Assembly (NCBI GenBank): GCA_022574655.1
Contig: JACZRQ010000013.1
Span: 1-40,000 of the forward strand
Length of the DNA stretch: 40,000 nucleotides
From: Chloroflexota bacterium
Lineage (GTDB): Bacteria; Chloroflexota; Dehalococcoidia; SM23-28-2; RBG-16-64-32
Direction of reading: 5' to 3'
This document shows positions 1 to 8,736 of the stretch, piece after piece (the first letter of the stretch is position 1; every line of letters starts with the position of its first letter). Position numbers and translations under genes: made by a program. The notes below the pieces were generated by a model. It had not been told where the DNA came from. It worked only from the letters and a program-made list of their open reading frames with translations, and made no database searches.

Positions 1-2
1 AT

Positions 3-284
3 CTCGGCCGTCTGTTCGACACCATCGTGATGGCTGGAAACGTGATGATCTTCCTGGAGCCGGGCACAGAGGAAGCCGTGGTCACCAACATGGCGCGGCA
101 CCTCTCTACGGGCGGCGTTCTGGTCGCCGGCTTCCAGCTCCAGCCCGGCCGCCTCTCCCTCGACCGCTACGACGAGTTGGCTGCGTTCGCGGGCCTAGCC
201 CTCACCGAGCGTTGGGCCACCTGGGACTGCGATCCGTGGATCCCCGGCGGGGCGTACGCGGTGTCTGTTCACCGGCCGGGGTAG
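3..284 (+). CDS. Class I SAM-dependent methyltransferase, C-terminal part (5' end outside window)
   Basis: The open frame runs in from the window edge, so only the last 93 or so residues are present. An internal Met at base 27 is not a start, because codons 3-26 continue the same domain. What is visible matches the second half of a Rossmann methyltransferase: the strand LFDTIVMAGNVMIFL with the post-motif-II region, a helix (EEAVVTNMARHL) and the typical GGVLVAGFQL strand, followed by a C-terminal strand pair ending in YAVSVHRPG. The SAM-binding glycine motif would lie upstream and cannot be seen. The substrate is unknown. The family call is fairly safe and nothing more specific can be supported. 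Confidence 0.7.
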   Translation, partial: LGRLFDTIVMAGNVMIFLEPGTEEAVVTNMARHLSTGGVLVAGFQLQPGRLSLDRYDELAAFAGLALTERWATWDCDPWIPGGAYAVSVHRPG

Positions 285-352
285 GGACTCCACACCGCGC
301 AACTTCGTATACGCGAAAATCTCTCGGCCCCCGGGGTACTCCGCCTGTGGGC

Positions 353-358
353 TATAAT
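353..358 (+). promoter_or_regulatory. Candidate -10 element (TATAAT) for the lipoprotein gene
   Basis: A perfect TATAAT lies 19 bases before the ATG at 378 and 28 before the ATG at 387. No convincing -35 hexamer is seen 16-18 bases upstream. It would give a very short leader without a clear Shine-Dalgarno site. Confidence 0.4.
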
Positions 359-377
359 CGATCCGCTGCATACCCGC

Positions 378-1181
378 ATGCCCGACATGACTTCACCGTG
401 GTACCGAATCAGATCCCAAGTCTGTCTTGTGATGCTGCTTGGGATATTGGCACTGGCAGCGTGCGGCGGGGACTCCGTCAGCTCTACGTCGCCCGGTCCC
501 GATTCAGCCACTCCGTCTGCGACTTCGGCCGCGCCCAGTCCTGTGCCAACTGAATCAGAAACTCCCTCTCCCGAGCCCGAGAGCGATCCGACCAACATCT
601 GGGAGCCCGAGGCGATCTGGGACTTCGATTTCGAGCTAGTCGAGACCCAATGCGGTGACCCAGTCTCCACGTTCGACCCTGAGCAGCCGGAATGTGTGCT
701 GAGGGCGATGCAGCTCGATCGTGCGAATCCCGAGGCGATCGCCTTCTTCGAGGCCACTGATCAGTTCCTTGATACCTACACGGAGTTGGGTCGCGTGGAC
801 TTCGGCCACGTGTCCGCACCTTGGTTCAACATGTTCCGCGGTGAGCCTGTTCTCCTCAACGGATCGCCCTCAGTGATCTTGTTTGGGGAACTGATTCCGG
901 AAGACTGGCAAGACGCACCCGGGTATCGGTCCTTATCGGACTCACTGGAAGACCGTGGCTTAGACCCGTTTCCGTGGCCGGAATACAGCGGCTTAGATGA
1001 GTCACGAAGCGAAGGACAGTTCCACATCTTGTCTTTCCCTCTGCAGGAATGCCGGGTCTGCGATGTAGTCGGTCAGCTTCGAATCGCGGTCACCTTCGAC
1101 TCGTTTGGACAAGTGGAGTCCACGGACATGCTTCCGGTGGAGGTCTCCACACCGACGGAGATCGAGAGGCTGCTACAGTAG
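378..1181 (+). CDS. Secreted lipoprotein of unknown function
   Basis: The 267-residue product has a classic lipoprotein signal: a short basic start, a hydrophobic stretch (about residues 15-28) and the lipobox LAAC with Cys29 as lipidation site. A low-complexity Ser/Thr/Pro linker (about 31-75) follows, as in many surface-tethered proteins. The rest (about 76-267) is acidic and soluble, with a CRVC pair near residue 226 and Cys residues near 93 and 102 that could form disulfides. I recognise no family. Met4 (base 387) is an equally good start. It sits alone between a methyltransferase end and a tRNA, so context gives no clue to role. Confidence 0.7.
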   Translation: MPDMTSPWYRIRSQVCLVMLLGILALAACGGDSVSSTSPGPDSATPSATSAAPSPVPTESETPSPEPESDPTNIWEPEAIWDFDFELVETQCGDPVSTFDPEQPECVLRAMQLDRANPEAIAFFEATDQFLDTYTELGRVDFGHVSAPWFNMFRGEPVLLNGSPSVILFGELIPEDWQDAPGYRSLSDSLEDRGLDPFPWPEYSGLDESRSEGQFHILSFPLQECRVCDVVGQLRIAVTFDSFGQVESTDMLPVEVSTPTEIERLLQ

Positions 1182-1280
1182 CGGCCCTGACCACGTTGAC
1201 CCGCCTTGTCACGGTTGCTGTCAATCGCCCCCTCAAGGCCTGGCGAAGCTGCTGATAACGGCCAGTCTAGATACGACAAC

Positions 1281-1355
1281 TGGAGCCAACGGAGAGATTC
1301 GAACTCTCGACCTGCGGTTTACGAAACCGCTGCTCTACCACTGAGCTACGTTGGC
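1281..1355 (-). tRNA. tRNA-Thr (anticodon CGU)
   Basis: The minus strand folds into a full cloverleaf: acceptor GCCAACG/CGTTGGC, D-arm with GTAGAGC, anticodon stem GCGGT/ACCGC around the loop TTCGTAA (anticodon CGT, reading ACG), T-arm GAGAG/CTCTC with loop TTCGAAT. The discriminator is U and the CCA end is encoded (bases 1281-1283). The gene reads codon ACG. It lies between a lipoprotein gene and murI, with no partner tRNA in the window. Confidence 0.95.
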
Positions 1356-1407
1356 TCCGAAAGCTATGTTATCGGCGTGCTAACGCCGCCGCAACGCAAC
1401 CGGTGAG

Positions 1408-2202
1408 CTAAAGCTCTACGTAGCCGACGTCGCGCACCGGAAAGCGCAGAAGCTTCGTCGCGACCGAGCCGAACAGTTCGGTATCCCCTGTCGTGAAGAA
1501 GCGAAACTCGGGATTGGAGTTCGAGCCCAGCATGTCGTGCTCGCGCAGAAGCTGTCTTACCCGGCGCGCCACTGGCCGCGACGGATCGTAGACTCGCACC
1601 CCTGGTCCAAGCAGGGTCTTGATCCGGTTTCGCAGGAACGGGTAATGCGTACACCCCAGGCCGACGACATCAGCGTCGCTTGCCCGCACTGGAGCTAGAT
1701 GACGTTCCAGCAGCGCCGTGGTCTGCTTCGTCCGAAGGTTACCCGCCTCCACCAGGTCCTCTAGCCCGTCGCAGCCAACGTTGACGACCCGCTTGTCGGA
1801 CGCGAACTCACCGATCAGGTCCGCGAGATACGTGCTTTCCGCCGTCGCCGGCGTCGAAAGCACGGCGATGGTACCCGTGCGCGTAAGACGAGCCAACGTC
1901 TTGACCACCGGAACAACGCCGACGAACGAGACATCCGAGAACCGCGTCCGCAGATGATCGATGGCGTGAACAGTGGCTGTGTTACAGGCGACGACAATCA
2001 ACTTGCAGCCCTGATCGAGAAGGAAGGCGGTAATGCGGCCGGTTAGGTCGGTCAACTCCTCGGTCGACTTTTCGCCATAGGGAACGTGGCCGCTGTCAGC
2101 GAAGAATACCAGGTTTTCCTGTGGAACGAGCTTTCGAATCGCTCGCCAGATCGAGAGGCCGCCGACCCCGGAGTCGAACACGCCGATCGGCCGGTTATCC
2201 AT
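1408..2202 (-). CDS. murI: Glutamate racemase
   Basis: Converts L-glutamate to D-glutamate for peptidoglycan in the cytoplasm. The 264-residue protein has the normal family length and both halves of the pseudo-symmetric active site. The N-terminal half has FDSGVGG (residues 9-15) and catalytic Cys73 in VACNTAT; the C-terminal half has Cys185 in GCTHYPF. PYGEKS (41-46) is also conserved. ATG at 2202 is preferred over the in-frame TTG at 2205, because an AAAGGGG site lies 7 bases before it. It implies a cell with peptidoglycan, which is against the strictly wall-less Dehalococcoides type. No operon partner is visible. Confidence 0.95.
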   Translation of the reverse strand: MDNRPIGVFDSGVGGLSIWRAIRKLVPQENLVFFADSGHVPYGEKSTEELTDLTGRITAFLLDQGCKLIVVACNTATVHAIDHLRTRFSDVSFVGVVPVVKTLARLTRTGTIAVLSTPATAESTYLADLIGEFASDKRVVNVGCDGLEDLVEAGNLRTKQTTALLERHLAPVRASDADVVGLGCTHYPFLRNRIKTLLGPGVRVYDPSRPVARRVRQLLREHDMLGSNSNPEFRFFTTGDTELFGSVATKLLRFPVRDVGYVEL

Positions 2203-2342
2203 CAAGCAACCCCTTTGAGATCACGCCCCGATGCTAAGTTTCGATCGGTGCAACTGTCAACCGAACAATAGAACGCCTGGAACGCCGACATGGATACTCC
2301 TGCTTGACCCTCAACGCGGCGCCACCGCACAATTACCGTCAC

Positions 2343-3065
2343 ATGAACGCCTTGGTGAAGGGCAGAATCTATCTTCTCGTACTAGCGTTGGCCGCCGCGC
2401 TTGCCTTGATCATGATCGCGTGCGGTAGCGACGATGAAGAGGACGCGTCCGGACTCGCGACTGATACCCCTGCTGCTTCAGGGCAGCCAACGCTTTCAGA
2501 TGCAGAGCCAACGACATCGAACTGCCCCGCTCCTACAGCCACCGCACCGGAGCCTGTGATGAAACAGTACGACGCTAGACCTGAACTTACTATCGACACC
2601 TCCAAAACGTATACAGCCATCGTGAAGACCGAACGCGGCGACATCACGATACAGCTACGCCCTGACCTGGCGCCTGAGCACGTCAACAGCTTCGTCTTCC
2701 TGGCTCGTGAAGGGTTCTACGACGGGGTAACGTTCCATCGTGTGATTCCGGGCTTCGTCGCCCAGGCCGGCGATCCTACCGGCACAGGCAGCGGTGGGCC
2801 CGGATACACCGTGCCAGCCGAGTTCAGCGACGAGAAGTTCGTGCGCGGCACCCTAGGTATGGCCCGCTCGTCAGAGCTGAACAGCGCTGGCAGCCAGTTC
2901 TACATCAACTTCGACGCGACGCCGACCCTGGATGGCCAGTACACCATCTTCGGCAATGTGAGCGAGGGAATGGACGTGGTAGACTGCCTGACCGCCCGCG
3001 ACCCGTCAGACCCCAACGCGCCACCCGGCGACGCGATCGTCACCATCGAGATCATCGAAGAATAG
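2343..3065 (+). CDS. Lipoprotein cyclophilin-type peptidyl-prolyl cis-trans isomerase
   Basis: Catalyses proline cis-trans isomerisation, here probably outside the membrane to help fold exported proteins. From ATG 2343 it is 240 residues: a signal peptide (about 5-26) with a somewhat weak lipobox ending at Cys27, a disordered Asp/Ser/Pro-rich linker (28-75), then a cyclophilin domain (about 90-238). Active-site signatures are FHRVIPGF (131-138, with His132-Arg133) and GSQFYI (183-188). As in many bacterial cyclophilins, Trp of the LDGxW region is replaced (Tyr201). An upstream TTG at 2304 would extend it by 13 residues but would put the signal peptide too far from the end. It is followed by a rhodanese gene on the same strand. 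Confidence 0.9.
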   Translation: MNALVKGRIYLLVLALAAALALIMIACGSDDEEDASGLATDTPAASGQPTLSDAEPTTSNCPAPTATAPEPVMKQYDARPELTIDTSKTYTAIVKTERGDITIQLRPDLAPEHVNSFVFLAREGFYDGVTFHRVIPGFVAQAGDPTGTGSGGPGYTVPAEFSDEKFVRGTLGMARSSELNSAGSQFYINFDATPTLDGQYTIFGNVSEGMDVVDCLTARDPSDPNAPPGDAIVTIEIIEE

Positions 3066-3171
3066 AAGCTCGAACGACCGCCGATGCTTGGCTGGAGGCG
3101 CTGGCCGCGGTGCTTTCTACCAGCGCGGACGGCGAGAAACGCAGCGAAGCTATCCATGGAGGAGGGACGCC

Positions 3172-3555
3172 GTGGCGAAGAGCCTGAAAGACCTGGTTAG
3201 TGAGGCGAAGGCCCGGATCAAGGAACCCACCGCCGAAGAAGCGGCAGTTCAGATAAAGGCAAGCGCCAACGTCCTCATCCTGGACGTGCGAGAACCTGGC
3301 GAATATGCTGCTGGCCACATCCCCAACGCTCTTAACGTCCCCCGCGGTTTGCTGGAGCCGATGGCCGACTTGGAATACCCCAAACGCGAGCCTCGGCTCG
3401 AAGACCGCAACCAGAAGATCATCGTTCACTGTGCCAGCGGCGTGCGAAGCATCTTCGCGGCCGATGTTCTTCAGGTAATGGGTTTCACCGACGTGGAGTC
3501 CATGGCCGACGGCTTCACAGCTTGGGAGCAGCAGAGCCTGCCCGTTGAGCGCTAG
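3172..3555 (+). CDS. Single-domain rhodanese-like sulfurtransferase
   Basis: Moves sulfane sulfur to a thiol acceptor, or handles persulfide. The GTG start at 3172 is chosen because a strong GGAGGAGGG site ends 5 bases before it; a longer frame from 3088 lacks such a site. The product is 127 residues. It shows the rhodanese landmarks LDVREPGEYAAGHIPNALNVP (split here: LDVREP at 37-42 and AGHIPNA at 47-53), and active-site Cys87 in the loop CASGVR (87-92). A charged N-terminal helix (1-30) precedes the domain. It converges on lipA, a sulfur-inserting enzyme, but no functional link can be shown from that. Confidence 0.9.
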   Translation: MAKSLKDLVSEAKARIKEPTAEEAAVQIKASANVLILDVREPGEYAAGHIPNALNVPRGLLEPMADLEYPKREPRLEDRNQKIIVHCASGVRSIFAADVLQVMGFTDVESMADGFTAWEQQSLPVER

Positions 3556-3599
3556 CCGAAGCTAAGTACCAAGAGCACCAAACAAAGCGGGCGACGCGG

Positions 3600-4520
3600 T
3601 CAGGAAACGCTCTGGCGGAGCCTCAGACGATCGACCTGCCGTTCGGCGTGGTACGAGGAACGTACCAGCGGCCCCGCTTCGACATGTCTAAATCCTAGCT
3701 TGAGAGCAGAGCTCCTGAGTTCGTCAAACTCCTGCGGGGGATAGTAGCGATCGACCGGCAAGTGCTTCTTCGTTGGCCGTAGGTACTGACCCACGGTCAG
3801 CACGTCGCAGCCAGCGTCGACGAGATCGCCAAAGACAGCCAGCAACTCCTCTTCCGTCTCCCCGAGACCGACCATCAGTCCGCTCTTCGTGGTCGCGCCG
3901 GGATCTAGCTCTTTCGCCCGTCGCAACAACTCCAGCGTCCGCTCGTAGCGCGCCTTCGGACGAACGCGCGCATAGAGTCGCGGAACTGTTTCCGTGTTGT
4001 GGTTCAGGATCTCGGGCCTCGCGTTCATGATGATAGCCAGAGCGTCCCAGTCGCCAACAAAGTCAGGAATAAGGACCTCAACCGAGGTTTGCGGCGACAG
4101 CTTCCGTATCCAGCGAATCGTGTCCGCGAAGATCGCTGCACCGCCATCGGGTTGGTCGTCCCGATTCACCGACGTCACAACAGCGTGTGCCAGACCCATG
4201 CGCTGAACGGCTCTCGCAACACGCATCGGCTCGAGACGATCAAGCGAAAGCGGACGACCGGACTTCACCGCACAGAAGCCACAAGAGCGGGTGCACGTGT
4301 CGCCCAGAATCATGAACGTGGCCGTGCCAGCCTCCCAGCACTCCCCTATGTTGGGGCAACGCGCCTCTTCACATACGGTGTTAAGCCCGCCATCACGCAT
4401 GATGGCTTTGAGCCGAATGGAGTTCGGCCCGCCCGGGAAACGGACCTTGAGCCACGGAGGCTTGCGGCCTTCCTTCACTCGACCGCCACCGGTGTCCTCG
4501 GTGACCTGTGCGTCACTCAC
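3600..4520 (-). CDS. lipA: Lipoyl synthase (radical SAM)
   Basis: Inserts two sulfurs into octanoyl groups on lipoyl domains such as GcvH, encoded near 27 kb. The 306-residue protein has both iron-sulfur sites: the auxiliary cluster CxxxxCxxxxxC (Cys50, Cys55, Cys61) and the radical-SAM motif CxxxCxxC (Cys76, Cys80, Cys83). The C-terminal RSSYHAE carries the conserved Ser ligand of the auxiliary cluster. The start is GTG at 4520. It has no Shine-Dalgarno site but a TAGAAT -10 only 6 bases upstream, so the message is probably leaderless. It is divergent from the GlnR-like gene; lipB is not seen here. Confidence 0.97.
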   Translation of the reverse strand: MSDAQVTEDTGGGRVKEGRKPPWLKVRFPGGPNSIRLKAIMRDGGLNTVCEEARCPNIGECWEAGTATFMILGDTCTRSCGFCAVKSGRPLSLDRLEPMRVARAVQRMGLAHAVVTSVNRDDQPDGGAAIFADTIRWIRKLSPQTSVEVLIPDFVGDWDALAIIMNARPEILNHNTETVPRLYARVRPKARYERTLELLRRAKELDPGATTKSGLMVGLGETEEELLAVFGDLVDAGCDVLTVGQYLRPTKKHLPVDRYYPPQEFDELRSSALKLGFRHVEAGPLVRSSYHAERQVDRLRLRQSVS

Positions 4521-4526
4521 AACCGC

Positions 4527-4532
4527 ATTCTA
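4527..4532 (-). promoter_or_regulatory. Extended -10 promoter for a leaderless lipA mRNA
   Basis: On the minus strand TGG-TAGAAT lies 6 bases before the lipA GTG. That distance puts transcription start at or next to the start codon. No -35 match is evident, in keeping with a TGn-extended -10. It sits in the 65-base divergent spacer with the GlnR-like gene. Confidence 0.5.
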
Positions 4533-4585
4533 CCATTCGAACCGTCACTGCCTCACACGCAAACTCGTGCAACAATATACGAACT

Positions 4586-5239
4586 ATGAGAAACATCCTC
4601 ATCGTCGGTACCGGTACGGTCGACGCGCTCGGCCGCGCTCTGACCGACGATGGCTTTCAGGTCACCGTTCAAGGGCCAGGGCAGCCGGATCACGAAGACC
4701 TCGCGAGCTTCAACGTACTTATTGTGCAGCTTGCCGAGGACGCCGCTACGAAACAGCTCATTGACGGCGCTGCGTCAAGCGAATCGCCACCGATCATCGC
4801 GCTTCTGGACGCCGCCGATCTCGACCAGCTCAAGCTGACCGACGCCATCACGGACTTCTTCGTCTTCGGCAGCGACCCGCGCGAGTTAACCACTCGCGTG
4901 CGTCAGATTCTCTGGAACCGCCACCAGGTGGACGCCAAGAACCTGATCACTTGCGGTCATCTAGTGATCGACCTGTCGAACTACACCGTGAACGTCGCCG
5001 GCGACACCGTCGATCTGACCTACAAAGAGTTCGAGCTTCTACGTTTCCTGGCAACGAACCCCAACCGCGTCTTTGGCCGCGACGAGCTTCTCAATAAGGT
5101 CTGGGGTTACGACTTCTACGGCGGCGCCAGGACCGTGGACGTCCACATCCGCCGCCTGCGTGCAAAGATCGAGACCAAGCACGATACGTTCATCGAGACG
5201 GTTCGCAACGTCGGCTACCGCTTCCGAGCCGGCACCTAG
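4586..5239 (+). CDS. glnR: GlnR-like atypical OmpR-family nitrogen response regulator
   Basis: A DNA-binding regulator of 217 residues, predicted to control the ammonium genes that follow. Residues 1-110 form a receiver-like fold that lacks the acidic pair at the N-terminus (IVGTGT) and has Gln48 where the phosphorylated Asp normally sits (LIVQL), so aspartyl phosphorylation is unlikely. Residues 120-215 are a winged helix of the OmpR/PhoB class: DLTYKEFELLRFL (143-155), VFGRDELLNKVWG (162-174) and RTVDVHIRRLRAK (182-194), ending in TVRNVGYRF. This architecture, the near-GlnR wing and the adjacent amt-glnB-glnA point to actinobacterial-type GlnR. ATG at 4586 is chosen because the fold starts there. 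No sensor kinase is nearby. The gene name is by similarity and context. Confidence 0.8.
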   Translation: MRNILIVGTGTVDALGRALTDDGFQVTVQGPGQPDHEDLASFNVLIVQLAEDAATKQLIDGAASSESPPIIALLDAADLDQLKLTDAITDFFVFGSDPRELTTRVRQILWNRHQVDAKNLITCGHLVIDLSNYTVNVAGDTVDLTYKEFELLRFLATNPNRVFGRDELLNKVWGYDFYGGARTVDVHIRRLRAKIETKHDTFIETVRNVGYRFRAGT

Positions 5240-5250
5240 CCAATCCATCC

Positions 5251-5315
5251 GTAACATCGGCGTAACTGCACCGTAATCTGATCGTAATATTCGGGGGGCA
5301 GCCCCGTGATAGGTT
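5251..5315 (+). promoter_or_regulatory. amt promoter with four GlnR-type 11-bp direct repeats
   Basis: GTAAC at 5251, GTAAC at 5262, GTAAT at 5273 and GTAAT at 5284 are spaced exactly 11 bp, one helical turn each, separated by unrelated 6-base spacers. A weak -10 (TAGGTT, 5310-5315) begins 22 bases after the last repeat, and no -35 is visible, as expected for an activator-dependent promoter. The pattern matches known GlnR boxes (GTnAC/GAAAC, n6 spacing). The same geometry recurs before glnA. Confidence 0.8.
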
Positions 5316-5351
5316 CAGCCAAAGCAATTACCTACAGGGGGACGTTTAGAT

Positions 5352-6707
5352 ATGCCAGAAATCAACAGTGGCGACACCGCATGGGTCCTGATGGCGTCAG
5401 CGTTGGTGCTTTTCATGACGCCGGGACTCGGGTTCTTCTACGCGGGATTCACACGCAGCAAGAACGCGATTGCGACCATCATGCAGAGCTTCATCGTGAT
5501 GGGACTGGTCAGCGTTCTCTGGGTGGTAGTCGGATACAGCCTCGCCTTCGGACCGAGTCAGGGAGGGTTGATTGGCGACCCCACAGAGTTCTTCGGGCTG
5601 AGGGGTGTGGGCGCAGAGCCCCTGGAGGGTACCGCGATCCCGCACGAGTTATTCATGATCTTCCAAGCGATGTTCGCGATCATTACGCCTGCTCTGATTA
5701 CGGGCGCCTTCGCCGAACGAGCAAAGTTCAGCACATTCCTCCTTTTCATGGCGGCCTGGTCCCTGCTCGTGTACGCCCCGGTGGCGCACTGGGTATTCGG
5801 CGAGGGATTCCTTTCGGTGTTCTCCGCCAACAATTTGGACATCTTGGGCGTTAATCTCGGTGATGCCAACGCCCTTGACTTCGCGGGGGGTACCGCCATT
5901 CACGTCAACGCTGGCGCTGCGGCGTTGGCCGCTGCGATCTTCTACGGCAAGCGCGTCGGCTTCGGTAAAGAAGCGATGGAGCCGCACAACGTTACGTACA
6001 TCGTTCTCGGTGCGGCGATCCTCTGGTTTGGCTGGTTCGGCTTCAACGCCGGCAGCGCCGGCGCAGCGAACGCTCAGGCGGTTAACGCCTTCGTTGTCAC
6101 AAACACCGCGGCCGCCACTGCCGCACTGGCCTGGATGGGAGCCAGTTGGCTCATGACCGGCAAGGCCAGCGTAATCGGCGCTGCGGCGGGTGCCGTCGCG
6201 GGCCTCGTGGCAATAACACCCGCGTCCGGTTTCGTGCAGCCCATGGAGGCGATCGCTATCGGCGGTATCGCCGGCGTACTCTGCTACGGCGCGGTCCGTC
6301 TGCGTGTCCGCTCCGGGCTTGATGATTCACTGGATGTCGTCGCCGTCCACGGTGTCGGCGGCCTCTGGGGAGGCATCGCTACTGGAATCTTCGCGGTAGC
6401 GATCATCGGTGGCACCGATGGTTGGATCGAAGGTAACGGGGGTCAGATGGTAGACCAGGTCGTCGCTATCGCCATCGTCGCGATCTACTCCTTCGTCGTC
6501 ACCGGCATCATCCTGAAGGTGCTCGACCTGATACTCGGACTACGGCCCAGCGAGGACGAAGAGCGCCTTGGTCTGGACGTCACCCAACACGGCGAGCGCG
6601 CCTACGTGTTCGACGAAGGCTTGGCCCCGATGCCGGCGGCTCCGCCCGCCTCGCCGCCTCCTCCGCCCCCTGCACCCAAGGAGCCAGAGAGCGCGGAAAA
6701 CGGATAA
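5352..6707 (+). CDS. amt: Ammonium transporter (Amt/Rh family)
   Basis: Integral membrane channel for ammonium uptake, 451 residues, about 11 membrane segments. The pore twin histidines are His184 (TAIHVNAG) and His333 (VAVHGVGG). The cytoplasmic C-terminal region (about 396-419, LGLRPSEDEERLGLD onward) is the conserved part that couples subunits and contacts PII. It is extended by a Pro-rich tail (about 427-446) that is not typical and probably disordered. An AGGGGGA site lies 9 bases before the ATG. Expression is predicted to be governed by the four repeats at 5251-5288. The PII gene follows after 60 bases, the usual amt-glnK pairing. Confidence 0.97.
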   Translation: MPEINSGDTAWVLMASALVLFMTPGLGFFYAGFTRSKNAIATIMQSFIVMGLVSVLWVVVGYSLAFGPSQGGLIGDPTEFFGLRGVGAEPLEGTAIPHELFMIFQAMFAIITPALITGAFAERAKFSTFLLFMAAWSLLVYAPVAHWVFGEGFLSVFSANNLDILGVNLGDANALDFAGGTAIHVNAGAAALAAAIFYGKRVGFGKEAMEPHNVTYIVLGAAILWFGWFGFNAGSAGAANAQAVNAFVVTNTAAATAALAWMGASWLMTGKASVIGAAAGAVAGLVAITPASGFVQPMEAIAIGGIAGVLCYGAVRLRVRSGLDDSLDVVAVHGVGGLWGGIATGIFAVAIIGGTDGWIEGNGGQMVDQVVAIAIVAIYSFVVTGIILKVLDLILGLRPSEDEERLGLDVTQHGERAYVFDEGLAPMPAAPPASPPPPPPAPKEPESAENG

Positions 6708-6743
6708 GATAGCGGGCGACGAGAGCCATGAACACTCAACTAG

Positions 6744-7109
<366 letters not shown>

Positions 7110-7121
7110 CGTCGCCAGGAC

Positions 7122-7175
7122 TTAACGTAGCCGTAACGCAGACGGTACTTCCCCGGCTCCGCCAGTCCTTATAAT
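7122..7175 (+). promoter_or_regulatory. glnA promoter with three GlnR-type 11-bp direct repeats
   Basis: TTAAC at 7122, GTAAC at 7133 and GGTAC at 7144 lie 11 bp apart. A perfect TATAAT (7170-7175) begins 22 bases after the end of the last repeat, the same distance as at amt. No normal -35 hexamer is present; the third repeat lies where it would begin, so the regulator may contact polymerase. Transcription would start near 7182, giving a leader of about 27 bases. Confidence 0.8.
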
Positions 7176-7208
7176 CACTAGCGCACATCACATCCCAAGG
7201 AGGAGCAA

Positions 7209-8639
<1,431 letters not shown>

Positions 8640-8736
8640 TCGACAACCCGAATTGAGCCCAGGCCGGCAGCCCGCCGCACCCGCGGTCTGCCGGCTGCCC
8701 GTCTCCCGTCGCGTGCAGGAAGAAGGAGGTTGAGGA

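Noticed and set aside
7110-7208. A riboswitch (glutamine or glnA type) before glnA
   Set aside because: The leader after the -10 is only about 27 bases, too short for a known glutamine aptamer.
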